Source: Sphagnum magellanicum
Lineage: Eukaryota; Streptophyta; Sphagnopsida; Sphagnales; Sphagnaceae
NCBI GenBank assembly: GCA_021904315.1
Contig: CM038923.1
Location: 4,216,001 to 4,280,000 of the forward strand
DNA length: 64,000 bases
Direction of reading: 5' to 3'
Part shown: piece by piece, positions 1-10,198 of the stretch
How positions within the stretch are numbered: position 1 is the first letter of the stretch
How the letters are laid out: each line of letters begins with the position of its first letter
The notes under the pieces: generated by a model
Seen by the model: only the letters and a program-made list of their open reading frames with translations
Database searches by the model: none
What the model was told of the DNA's origin: nothing
Position numbers and translations under genes: made by a program

Positions 1-19
1 AAAACACTGAACCCTAGAA

Positions 20-214
20 TCCCAGGGGTGATGGCTCAGTGGTAGAGCCCCTTCTGGGACCCTGGGAGCTGAAAAGATCCTGGGTTCAAACCCAGTGGTG
101 TTCGGGTGAAACAGCTGCAAGACCTCTACCAATGAGCTTGACTTGACTTGGGGGTGCCCACAGCTTGTTAGGTCAGGTCTGCTGTTGTGCTTCACAAGAA
201 AGAAAAAGAAAAAG
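20..214 (+). mobile_element. tRNA-derived SINE, complete, with target duplications
   Basis: Short non-autonomous retroposon. A tRNA-like head starts near 26, with an A box TGGCTCAGTGG at 32-42 and a B box GGTTCAAACCC at 83-93; these are the two halves of an internal Pol III promoter. A non-tRNA body follows to about 195, then an A-rich tail made of AAAGA-type repeats to about 214. The flanks are near-identical: 1-19 and 215-231 both end in AACCCTAGAA, as expected of a target-site duplication made by LINE machinery. The boundaries are therefore well supported. The tRNA-like part cannot be a working tRNA, because the acceptor ends do not pair and the element continues well past the tRNA length. 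Seen: boxes, tail, duplication. Inferred: mobilisation by a LINE elsewhere in the genome. Confidence 0.85.
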
Positions 215-314
215 AAAACTAAACCCTAGAACTTTGTGATCTGCATCAAATATAGCACTCGACCGTAAAACTTTGTCATCTTGGCTCTTCCTGTAAAGGT
301 GAGACTATGAAACA

Positions 315-1621
315 ATGTCTGAGCAATGCAATGTGATTTGCAGCATTTCAATGCAGGATTCAGTTGTGCCCTTTGAAGTCCTTATCTGTGGCCTTGTAGT
401 CCTGTTAACCTTGCTTGCAATCTTTCCCTTTGTACAGTTATTGGTGAATGCTACTGCAGGTGTTTCATGGGCCCTCTATGGCCGCTCAGGTAAGCCCCTT
501 TGTTGTCTTCTCATGGGATGATGATGTCAAGACCTTGAATTTTCGACGAGATATGACTTGGAAGTGGTTTAGGGTTTAACCCTAGACCCTGAAAACCAAC
601 ATGAGTGACCAACATTGAATATTGTATGTGTGAGGTCCGCTATGCTCTTGAACTTTGTACAATGAATGCCTGGTGGTGGGATGTTGACAGTATGTGGCAG
701 CTTTCTTGTTGTCAGAGGCTACAATGTGATGGCAATCTCCTGAGCATAGTGGAAGTAGTTTGTCCACAGGAGGTGAATTTTGTTGCTCCAGTTCTCCTGA
801 CTACAATATCAAAGGTGAAACCCATCAAATGGCCTTGCTCTTGTAAGCAAAAATATGAGAGCTTCTAGAAGATTAAATGGGTGAGGAGGCACTCCTCTCG
901 ATCTTGCAGAAAAGTATTAAATTATTGACAATAAGCTTTTCTTCGACAGTTTGTTGCAGTCATTTAGGAGTGAGCTCAATCTTTGTGATGTTCCAGTAAT
1001 GAAACATTTTTTCTTGAATGGGTTTAGCGTTTAGGGTTGCAGCTACAGCTCAAATAATGCTGAGAGTCTTGGGGATTACTGACTAATGTATTTGTGTCTT
1101 TCTAGATCCAATCAGCGGCAATGCTGTTACTTTGCAGTTTGGTGATAACTCCACCAACCACCAACACAGCTGCAGAAAGCACCCTTCTGGTATTGACTGT
1201 TTTTCTTTTCTTTTCCACATATGTCAATGGTGGCTAATTAGGGTTCTAGTTTTCACCATTTCTTTTGTTATCAATCTTTACTGGAAATGATTTGTGCATG
1301 AACATATTTTCTCATGGACTCATCTGTAGGCTTTTGGTGTTTTACAATGGAAGCTTTGTTGCTTGTCTTTCGGAGCTTTGATCTGCTCAGAATATTGCAT
1401 GCTTAATTTTGTAAAAGGGGGACCAAAATGATTGATGATCAAAAGAGCAACAGTCTCTTCCTATTTATGCATCTTGTAAGGTCAGATAAATATGCAGGAG
1501 TTTCTGGACAGATCTTTAATGCTATGTTTGTTGCCATCTGACAGACCTTCCACAAGCTTGGCTGGCGGTTACAAGGCTGTTGATGTGCTCTGCTGTTTCT
1601 AAATGGATAAGATCTGTGTGA
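315..1621 (+). CDS. Candidate small three-exon membrane protein gene, function unknown
   Basis: Three putative exons, 315-489, 1106-1189 and 1545-1621, keep one frame of about 111 codons. Intron 1 (490-1105) starts GTAAGC and ends TTTCTAG; intron 2 (1190-1544) starts GTATTG and ends CTGACAG; both are phase 1. Residues about 18-50 are hydrophobic (FEVLICGLVVLLTLLAIF), suggesting one membrane segment. The rest is short and polar and ends TGA at 1619-1621. I do not recognise a family. The start ATG at 315 is the first in the frame, but an exon further left cannot be excluded. The sequence here is less AT-rich than the later window, which suits a genic region. Short frames and GT/AG sites occur by chance, so this is a hypothesis; a 3' or partial exon set of a larger gene, or a pseudogene, is equally possible. 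Confidence 0.28.
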
Positions 1622-4245
1622 AGGATTGTGTTACGTGATTTGTGGATGCTTCATGGAGCTTGAAAGTAAATCATTTCTGGCTGATGTTGGACTGTGAAAG
1701 GCCTGTTCCAAGTGCACCTGACATGTGGAGGTATGTAATTGATTGGGCCAAACTAGCAAGGCCATTTATTTCAGAAATGCTGGAGCACCAGTAGGTAGCA
1801 TCTATAATCTTCATAATCTACTGAAGTGCAAGCCATAATGCAGTTGAAACATGATGCACTTTTGAACGGAAGATGAATTGCAGTTAAATTGCAGATGTAC
1901 AACACAAAAGGCCCTTCATTCCTTGCCTGATGGTGCCTGACATACAAGATACACATGATGTATTTCTATGCTGCAGGTTATGCTATGGTCAGATGGATTT
2001 TCATTACCAAAGTTTTAGGGCTGTATGTACTGGTGAGATAACGCAAATTTCTTATTCTCCACTGCATTTCACTGTTTTATGACAGGTGTGCTTCTTTACA
2101 TATTCACACCTTTTCACCTTCACAAAGGATTTTTTTTTGTGATCCCATCATTTCTTGTGAGCCAGAGGCTTTCTGGATACCGGCATCAACATGAATTGCT
2201 CTGGATTGCATTGGGGAATTCTATGTGTTCTATTCAATCTAGCATGCTAGGCCTATCACTCGTGGGGTGTCCCTTGTCTTTTGAGAATTTGACAGGTGCT
2301 CCTCGCTCATTCATGATATCTTACAAATTTGAATTCTAGCAGTTGGTTGTTAAATGTTTTAGATATCTACCTGTATATGGAATCCTTTCTTCCACATGAG
2401 GACTGTGAAACAAGAACCTGCTGGAGGTGGTGGGAGGATGCACCATTTTGATGTCATGCAGTTGGTGAATTTTCTTTTGTTCCACTTGTTCTAATTTCAA
2501 TTTCAGATTACAGAATGCTTTACTTAGCAGAATTGACCATCTATCAGCATACTGAATCAGCATTGCTGATCCAGCCAGAGCTGCATATCCTGAAGTTCCC
2601 TGTGTCCCATGATGTATTCCCCATAGCTCTTAATGCCAGGGAACAGGCCAGCTAGGGCTGATTCCAGGCTTTAGCACACCCAGAGCTTCCTCTCTGGGGT
2701 TTGCCAGGGCTGGAATTGGCCCTAACTGGCTTCTTCTCTCTACTATGCAAAAAGTTGAATTTATATAGGTTCTGTCAGTTTCATCCTGTCATCAGCTAGC
2801 TGCCTTCTGCTCAAAATTTTGTGTACTGGGGTGGTGGTGTTTCATTCTCAAGCTCACCCCTTTGGAACACATTGAATGAAATTTTCAATTTTCAGTTGTC
2901 ATTTCTTTTTCATGAAAGTTGTGATGAAGGAAAGTTTCAATTTTCTCCACTGCGGATGACTTATGAAATAAACTATAACAATACCTTTTGAAAAACCTTT
3001 GAACTGGGTTTGAACTTTGAACCAGCTTCACAGTTCCCAGTCGGGTATCTTGTGAGTGAGTATCCACTCAAGCTGTGACATGGTCATTCTTCAGTTCTTC
3101 ATCATGATCAGATTCAATTGCCTGCTCAACTAGGAAGTGGAGTAAGAACAGTGTGTTGACCTCTCTGTAGCTGGCTGATCACATTGAGCAATTTGAGAGA
3201 CCATCAATTGTTGCACCACTTTGGAACAAATGTTGGACTGATTGTGGATCCAGGAGCTCTTATTCCATCTTCCAATTTCTTACATGGCCCAAATTCAGCT
3301 CAGCAGTCAGAAATTCAACATCATATGAATGGAAGTCTCTCAGGCATGCATGTGAAAAAGGTGCCATTGTAACACAAAAGTTCCCCCAACGCTTCCCTGA
3401 GAGTTCAGTTTGTTCTCTGTTTGGTCAATAATTCTGTTACCAAAACTGAAGTTGAAGCTGAGATACACTTCTGGTTTATGGATTGCCAGTTGCCCAACTA
3501 ACAGGCCATTTGAATTGTGAAAAAGATCCATTCTATCAAATGTTACCAAAAATTTGTTAAACTATGGTGTAGGTCTCTACTGTTGACAAAGCAAAGTATA
3601 ATCTAGATGAGGTATGTTGTTAAAGGTTACGATCAGCTCATTCAAGCCCCCAGAGACTACAAGACTTCAAGGTGTTCCAAAAGAGAGTCATGGAGTGGTT
3701 GTGGTCTCTCCTGCTCTGTGGAGCAGTCACTGGAGTTTAGATGTAACAAAGAGTAGTATTTCATACTTTCTGAAGCCAAACCCATGTAGATCAAACGCCT
3801 AATGAGAAGTATGTCTTAACCACAAAAAATACCTTATAAAGTAGAACTGCATATATCTGAGCATCACCCTACAAATAAGCAGAATGGTGCACTCACAAAT
3901 TTGTGACACTAGAACATTTACTCAATATAGGGTGTGTAGTCAATGTAGTGCAAGTTGTAATTTGGAGTAGGGACTCATGCCAGCTTCACAAGTTGCTTTG
4001 TTGGTTCAAATTTTGTTAGGCCATACTAGATGCTAACTTAATCTCTAAATGCTTGACAAGCCAGAAATGGTTTTTGGGGGAAATTTCAAATGGATGTGGG
4101 TTATGAAGATTTACCTATTTTTCAGTTTCATTTTTTGGGGGGTTGCATGGGGCTTTAGAGCTTTCAGATGGTTTGCAAACTAGGAATTCCACATGGATTG
4201 GGGACTTGGGTGAGGCTTTGATCAAATAAGTGCATGCATTTGTGC
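1622..4245. other. Unassigned non-repetitive sequence
   Basis: I see no recognisable gene or element. Base composition resembles the candidate gene to its left, so UTR, intron or decayed genic sequence is possible. The open frame at 3184-3372 (62 codons, rich in His, Ser and Gln) reads somewhat like coding sequence and is followed by a possible donor (AAAAAGGTG), but no homologous family was recognised and no linked exons could be assigned. Confidence 0.3.
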
Positions 4246-4503
4246 CTCTAGCTGGTGGACCAGCTGTTTGCACTCAAGACTACACCAATGAAGGCAATGG
4301 GAGTCATTGGTGGGCAGCAAGGGCCTGACAATCTGGAACCTCATTTACTAATTGACCTAGGAGTTCCAACATTGGAACCCCTTTCAAGTTGCTGCATGTT
4401 TTCAAGGATCTGCACATTCACATTTCAAACATTGCAAGCTTTCATTCTTGCTCAAAGAACCACATTTTGGTTTGAACTTTTGGTTTGGTACTCGAGTACC
4501 TAA
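4246..4503 (+). pseudogene. Exon-like open stretch, unidentified
   Basis: After a good acceptor-like pyrimidine stretch and CTCTAG, an open frame runs to a TAA at 4501-4503. Its first ~45 codons have a coding-like composition (for example DQLFALKTTPMKAMGVIGGQ), while the later part is Cys/Phe-rich and less convincing. No family recognised, and no partner exon could be identified to either side. It may be a terminal exon of a diverged gene or a chance frame. Confidence 0.18.
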
Positions 4504-4821
4504 CTTGGTCATTGTGAGTGTCATATGAGGATGTAAATCATCCCTCAATTGATTTTGGCTGAAACTTTTATCAAAAGGTTTTTGAGTTTGTATATCAATG
4601 GTTGGATTTGTTATCTCATTAATGGATGAGTACATTGGACTTGATAATTTCTAACTAAAGCTTTGAATCTTATATATTAAAGCAACAGTGCTATCTGTCT
4701 GTTTGGACAGTGCCTAGAAAATTCTTGGAGTTTCCCCAGATGTAACTTCCCCATATGTAACTGACTCCAGAAATAAAAGAAATCAGGGGTAGTCTGATTT
4801 TTTGAGACAAAAAATTTGGTA

Positions 4822-5345
4822 GACCAGAAAAAAAATATTTAGGCCTTGGACAGCCTAGAATCTTTCTTTCTTTTTTTTTGTATTGACCAAGACTACCTTT
4901 TTTTCTTTTAGCTACTGTCCATCCCGATTAAGGGGACGGATGAAATGTCCGTCCGGCTTGATGATGGGACGGATTTAAGGGAAGACCAGAAAAAAAATGT
5001 TTAGGCCTTGGACAGCCCAGAATCTTTTTTTTTTTTTTTTTGTATTGACCAAGACTACCTTTTTTTTCTTTTAGCTACTGTCCATCCCGATTAAGGGGAC
5101 GGATAAAATGTCCGTCCAGCTTGATGACGGGACGGATTTAAAGGAAGACCAGAAATAAAATATTTAGGCCTTGGACAGCCCAGAATCAATTTTTTTTTTT
5201 TTTGTATTGACCAAGACTACCTTTTTTTTCTTTTAGCTACTGTCCATCCCAATTAAGGGGATGGATGAAATGTCCATCTGGCTTGATGACAGGACGGATT
5301 TTGGGGAAGCTTTTTTTCTTTTAGTTACTGTCCGTCGCGAACCAA
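4822..5345. repeat. Tandem array, ~162-163 bp unit, about three copies
   Basis: Copies begin at 4822, 4984 and 5147 with GACCAGAAA. Each holds TTAGGCCTTGGACAGCC, a T-run, GTATTGACCAAGACTACC and a GGACGGA...TCCGTCC inverted pair. Copy 3 ends near 5310, and a partial copy (TTTCTTTTAGTTACTGTCCG) runs to about 5345. Copies differ by few substitutions, mostly T-run length and C/T changes within the CCGTCC motif, so the array is fairly young. The open frame at 5261-5464 starts inside the last copy and is not treated as a gene. Confidence 0.85.
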
Positions 5346-6999
5346 GTTTAAAAGAAACCGGGGGACTTCACAGTGGCCGAAGGTCATGGGCACCCACTAG
5401 TAGTCATAAAAAAGGCTTGGGCTCTTCAGGGTTGATACTTGATACAAAATCTCAACTATCATAACTGTCACTGAATTAACCAATTATGAAACCTTGTGCG
5501 GGTGGGCTGTGGATAGCAGGTGGCCAAACCTTGGTCATTCCTCACTTGCCAAACTGTGTTGTTTGTTGTGGAAGGGAATGTCTCAGGCGACAAGCAATGG
5601 TGAAGTGCAACCCCACGTTCTACCGTCCCCAAGGATTCCTCTAAACTTCAAACTGTAAACCAGTAACCCTAGTAGTACCAAAGCTTGGCTTCAGCAGCAA
5701 GGTGCCTAAAAAGTCAATTATTTTTGGTCAGTTATTATGTTCAGCAGTAAAAACAATAATAATTTAAAATTCAACATTATACTAAATAAATGAATCTATT
5801 GTGCTTGAAAGCTTCATTCAGATTTTTGGCATTAGCAGTCACATAATTTTCAGAAGTTTTGGCAATTCCAAAAAGCAATTAATTAGTGCTTAACCAGTCT
5901 AGGTACTAGGGTAGTCAAAAAGAGCAAAAAAGGACATGAACTCCTGGAGGACATGAACTTATGTTTCTAAACTTCAAATGGAAATTGGGGCATGAAAGGG
6001 AACGAACTGCTCCCTCCAAAACCTGATTTTTGCTTTTGCAGAGTTGTTCAGAGTTCAAACTCCTTGGATGATGTGAAGGTTTGTTTTTATGTTTTTTGCT
6101 TCTTACAATGGCAGCAAGACTGGTAGATTCCTCTCCAGCTTGAACTTGGTTCTCTTCAGCTGGTAACCTCTAACTAGCTTCTCCATTTGCAGTCTGACTA
6201 CTTATTTATGGCAGTCTGGGATTCCCTCAACTTTGGTTCTTTTCAAGGGGCAAGCAGCTAGACTTTGGCATTGAACCATTTCACATTTGTTTTTCAAGAT
6301 TCTTTTGGTTTTGTTCTATTCGAAGTCTGCAGTTCCAGAAACCGATTTAAAACGCTGCAACCAGCCCCCTAAAAACATTTTAAATGTCCACCCAAAACAT
6401 ATTTTTTAAAAACAAGTGATTTAAGTCAGTTTGTCCAGAAGGCCATTTGTCCTCAAGAATCGAGTTAGAGAGGTTCAGAGATTTGGAGTCAACTCTGAAA
6501 AAGCATCCAAACTGAGTTTCTCCAGGTGACTGACAGCTCCCCAAGGAGATCACTGCCATTGCCAGTGAGGAAAAGGCAGGCTCAATTTTAATGAGGAAAA
6601 AGGCCATTTCTCTTGAGTGCCCATTTCTTGCAGCTAGCTGAAGCTTTTCTGGATCTCTCTCTACTCACCTCATAAAGCATGGCTTGGGAAATACAGATGA
6701 ATACCCTTGTTGAATTAGCAGGTTCCACAAAAATTATGTTATTTTCAGGGATTAAAATAATTTTCCAAATATGTTATCTTTCTCAATGAATATATTTGCC
6801 AAGGAAATTAAGCATTCTCTCGGAATATTCCAGAATGTTCTATCCATCAAAATGGGATCATCCAAAATAATGAAATAATTATTAGGCAAAGACTAGATGA
6901 ACCTGCTATTCAACTACATTAAGACTTGATCATAGTTCTAACCTTTGAGGAGCAGTTACAAGGTGGAGTGGGGGAATTTTTTTATTTAATTTTTCAATT
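5346..6999. other. Unassigned sequence
   Basis: No gene, repeat array or terminal inverted repeats recognised. Composition becomes more AT-rich from about 6700. Confidence 0.3.
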
Positions 7000-7990
7000 T
7001 TGTGATATAGCCACACAGGTGATCGATCATCCACAAGAGGAATTAGTCAAATTCGGCTACAGGTCAGAGAGGAAAGTAGAAAATCTTTAAAGAATCATGC
7101 TATATTTTGGCAACCAGATGGAACCTATTGTCTTAATATGGTGATTTTATAATTGTTTTCCCATGGAATCTAGTGACTTTGGTGCATTTTTTTTTTTTAA
7201 ACTCCTTTGTATGAATCACATTGGATTTTATTTTTTGGTCACCAAGTGATGAAAATTCACCCCTTACCAAAAAAAAATGCTGATTTTGGGGTGAATTTTT
7301 GAAAGAGAATTTGCGTCCTCATTTGAAGGTTTCATTTCAAACAAGATTTGAAGCATTTTGAATGGTCAGGATTATTTATGCCTTTGCATGCTCCAAACAT
7401 AGTGTCTATGTTTTAGTGAAGACTTATTCTGTTGGCTTTTCCTTTAGGAAAGAGATTTGGCATTGGAGATGAATTTGGGCATACAAATTTGGCTCAAACT
7501 TGACTCAATGTGAATGACATTGGGAGTACTAAGTGTGCATATGATGGACGGGCATGTTCCAATATAAAATTGTACACATCTAGATGAAAAGTTCAAGATC
7601 CTCTAAGGGAAGTTTCTGGTTTGAAGTTTGAACCTACCATAAATGGTAAAATCATAACCTGATGAGCTGCTTGCTTTTGCACTCTTTGAAGCAACCTCTT
7701 TTTAATTGGCAAAATACGGTCAAAAAAAGAATTAAATTTTGAAAATTTGAAAATGAAGTGATTTTGGAGGATTTCAATCCTTAGAAGTGAGAGATTTTTT
7801 TGTTTTAATTTCAGATTTTTAATTTCCTTTTCAATGTGTAGCCAAAAATATATAAAGATGATTAAAGTTTTTTTCCATTAAATATAGTTTATAGCCAGAT
7901 TTGGCTAAATCTTCCTATGAATGATCACCACTTTTTCTACATCTTTCTATGCACAATCCCCACTTTGGCTATGGACAACAACTGATGTGT
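7000..7990 (+). repeat. Dispersed repeat copy 1 (TAGCCA-type family)
   Basis: Two blocks, about 7015-7140 and 7680-7990, align in order and orientation with 58215-58330 and 58520-58830. Shared landmarks include ATCCACAAGAG, AGAGGAAAGT, AAATGAAGTGATTTT and a block of short AGCCA/TGGCTA motifs around ATAGCCAGATTTGGCTAAAT. The central 7141-7680 has no clear counterpart. Shorter copies of the right part occur near 38277-38370 and 53690-53732. The unit may be part of a non-autonomous retrotransposon or an LTR, but no ends, duplications or coding domains were seen. Confidence 0.6.
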
Positions 7991-8622
7991 TAAAACCCTA
8001 TCTATAAATAGCTATTACACATCAACTATAAATTCACACAAGATAGGGTAAGAAAACAAATTCAGACCACCAAATCCCGCAATCCCATAGACCTGCAAAA
8101 AAGAAAAATCTTCAGGCTTACACACAACCTTACTATGCAAAACATTGAAAATAATTGTCTCTTTCTAGCATTTCCATTGTTCCTTTAAAAATCTCACAAA
8201 CCTACCAAACCCTAGTAGACATTTTAACTGTTAGTTCACTCAAGATAACTAAGAAAAAAACAGAAACTGGGACCATCAAATCTAGCAATTGTAGCAAACA
8301 TTTTGTCTGGCACACCTACCTACACACAAGCCTATTCAACACCCTCTGTATGTTAGTACATTAATATCATAACCCTAGTCTTACACAGACAGGGCTAAAA
8401 AACAGTGCTTTGAAATTTGAAGCCACTGAAAGGCGCCAAATTCCTGGCCTGGCCTGGCATCATTGATATGATAAGCAAAAGGTTCCAAGCGAGTTCCAAA
8501 TACTGGGGAACTGCTCAACTGTGGACCTGTCTGTCAATGGTGGAGTACAGTTTAGCTTTAGCTGCAATCCTTTTTTTTTTGGGTCTCCAGGAAATTAATC
8601 TCCTTTCTCGCTTACAAGCAAG

Positions 8623-8697
8623 GCAAGAGAAGAAAAGAGAAGAGAAGAGAAGAGAAGAGAAGAGAAGAGAAGAGAGCAGAGCAGAGCAGAGCAGAGC
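8623..8697. repeat. Purine-rich pentanucleotide microsatellite
   Basis: A run of GAAGA repeats passes directly into GCAGA repeats at about 8676, which suggests a point-mutated subunit that was then amplified. A GCAGT run follows at about 8809-8828. The open frames on both strands that span the run (8417-8830 and 8515-8745) are by-products of its composition. Confidence 0.9.
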
Positions 8698-8829
8698 GTC
8701 ATTCATTCTTTCTTTCTTCTCCTGGTCTCTCATACAAGAGGACACTGTCTCTCAGGTACATTATTTTTCAGTGAGATTTTGTACATCCCGACTTTCAATA
8801 CAGCTTCAGCAGTGCAGTGCAGTGCAGTA

Positions 8830-9049
8830 GTTTCAGTTGTGTTCAGTGGACTGTCACCAGACAGAGGGAAAGAAACAACCTTCAAACTGATGAGACTAGC
8901 TGTCTCCTGTTCTTGTCCATCCCATAAATACTCAAGTTTCGCTGCTTTCGTCAACCTCCCAGTCGCAAAGGCACCACTGGTGACTGGGCTATCGGACTCC
9001 TACAAGTCAATGGGAATTATGCGGTAAAACAAGCGAAACGTGAGCCCAG
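8830..9049. other. Unassigned, GC-richer stretch before a MITE
   Basis: No recognised feature. It is less AT-rich than its surroundings and contains CCCATAAATACTC at about 8919, which could be read as a TATA-like element, but no transcript unit follows it. Confidence 0.2.
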
Positions 9050-9052
9050 TTA

Positions 9053-9412
9053 GAGCACCTCCAGCGGTGCTCAGTGTGTGACCTTGCAAAAATATTTTTC
9101 ACATCCAAGTTTAGTTATGAACTCTTTTGCAAAGCCACCGATAAAACTGAAACTGGCACAGCAAATATGTGGGGGACTACTAATAGCAAACCACCTGGAC
9201 CAATCATTATGATAGACCAATGAGAAATCAGATACAGCAAATTTATTACACTATTTTCTACAGGTGCACACCCCTGCTGCCCCTTTTACCTGGCTACCAC
9301 AACCTGTGCAATTGTGCTCACCAATTTTCCTGAGCCAAACCAGCAAATTTTGGATTTGCTTTGTCCAATTTTACTGTTCAGGATCACATACCGAGCACCG
9401 TTGGAGATGCTC
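9053..9412. mobile_element. PIF/Harbinger-type (Tourist-like) MITE, 360 bp
   Basis: Terminal inverted repeats: GAGCACCTCCAGCGGTGCTC at the left and, read inward on the other strand, GAGCATCTCCAACGGTGCTC at the right. TTA trinucleotides flank both ends (9050-9052 and 9413-9415). A GAGCATCTCCA-type terminus with a TTA duplication is the known pattern of plant PIF/Harbinger MITEs. There is no coding capacity; mobilisation would need a transposase in trans. The open frame at 9314-9520 crosses the right end and is not a gene. Confidence 0.88.
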
Positions 9413-9650
9413 TTAAAGGTCCTTCACATATCAAAAGCTCAAGGAACGAGCTGGGCAACTCCCATCTCTAAAGGAATATTTGGCTTCAGGACAAGTTTAG
9501 AGCATCTCCAAGCCCAGTAAGGGTAAAACTGCTTGTACTTAGTCCTTTGAACAAAGAACAACTTTCAAATAGGGTGAAACTGAGTTTGGACTTGTAAATA
9601 TGCACAAGATAAAAAGCAATCTTCAAAAGGAGCAATAGAAGAGACTGATT

Positions 9651-9851
9651 ATTTCTTTTTCTGTTTTTACAAAAAAAATTGGTATTGATAACTCTGGCCA
9701 TAGCCTAAAAAACCCTATACCACCAGGGTAGCTCACTGTCCTCAAGGCTCACACAGCATGAAGTAAAGGGGGGTTCAGTTGGGATTTGAACTCCCAACAG
9801 CCTTGCTAGGCAGCCTTATACCCTCAGCCAGTAGAGTAGCTGATTGTCCTT
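9651..9851 (-). mobile_element. tRNA-derived SINE nested in a MITE
   Basis: Flanked by perfect 8 bp duplications, GACTGATT at 9643-9650 and 9852-9859. On the minus strand it has an A-box-like TGGCTGAGGGTATAAGG (within 9811-9835), a B box GGGAGTTCAAATCCC (9781-9795) and an A-rich 3' tail (GTAAAAACAGAAAAAGAAAT) at 9651-9670. The homologous MITE at 27477 lacks the insertion and keeps one GATT at the site, giving an empty-site comparison. Not a functional tRNA: the arms do not close and the body continues. Confidence 0.82.
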
Positions 9852-9966
9852 GACTGATTGCTTTCGATTGGCTGTCTGTGATGATTAGCCCAATGGGCAT
9901 CCTAAAAGTAGTCCCTCACTTTATAGTGCCAATTTTTCATGTTTATAGGTGGGGATGATGAAGACC

Positions 9967-10089
9967 TTAAATAAGAAAAGGGTCCTTATTGCAGACAGTA
10001 CAAAAGTACTGCCTGCTTCTTTTCTTCCGTCTCTGCCCTTGACAGGTACTTTTGTACTGCCTGCCATAAGGACCCTTTGCTTATTTAAC
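9967..10089. repeat. Foldback element inside the MITE
   Basis: Two ~48 bp arms (9968-10017 and 10042-10088) are near-perfect reverse complements, sharing AAGGGTCCTTAT and AGTACAAAAGTACTG. They are separated by a ~25 bp pyrimidine-rich loop. The flanks carry GGTGGGGATGA (9949) and GGTGGGAATGA (10097), one of which matches the single GGTAAGGATGA in the related MITE, so the unit is likely an insertion. A transcript would form a long hairpin. Confidence 0.75.
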
Positions 10090-10198
10090 ACCTTCTGGTG
10101 GGAATGAGGGAATAACTTAATAGTCAATGTCGGATGTGGTAAACATTGGTAAATGCCCAAATAATAAATAATAGGGGGTGTGAGTGAAGATGCTCTTA

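Larger units (their letters stand above)
9500..10195. mobile_element. PIF/Harbinger-type MITE carrying nested insertions
   Basis: Left end GAGCATCTCCA, right end (inward) GAGCATCTTCACTCACACC, with TTA on both sides (9497-9499 and 10196-10198). The interior matches the copy at 27477-27776 in order: a TTTGGACTTGTAAATATGCAC block, a GATTGCTTTCGATTGGCTG block and a TTTTCATGTTTATAGG block. Relative to that copy, this one has two extra segments, a SINE (9651-9851) and a foldback (about 9960-10096). Without them it would be about 360 bp. Confidence 0.82.

Noticed and set aside
26-106. Functional tRNA gene at the left edge
   Set aside because: A and B boxes are good, but the acceptor ends do not pair and the unit continues into a SINE body with tail and duplications.
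4822-5345. CRISPR array
   Set aside because: Unit is ~162 bp with no short repeat/unique spacer pattern; this is a eukaryotic tandem duplication.
8417-8830. 137-codon plus-strand frame
   Set aside because: Its centre is a GAAGA/GCAGA microsatellite (Arg/Glu repeats), and overlapping frames exist on the other strand; no other support.
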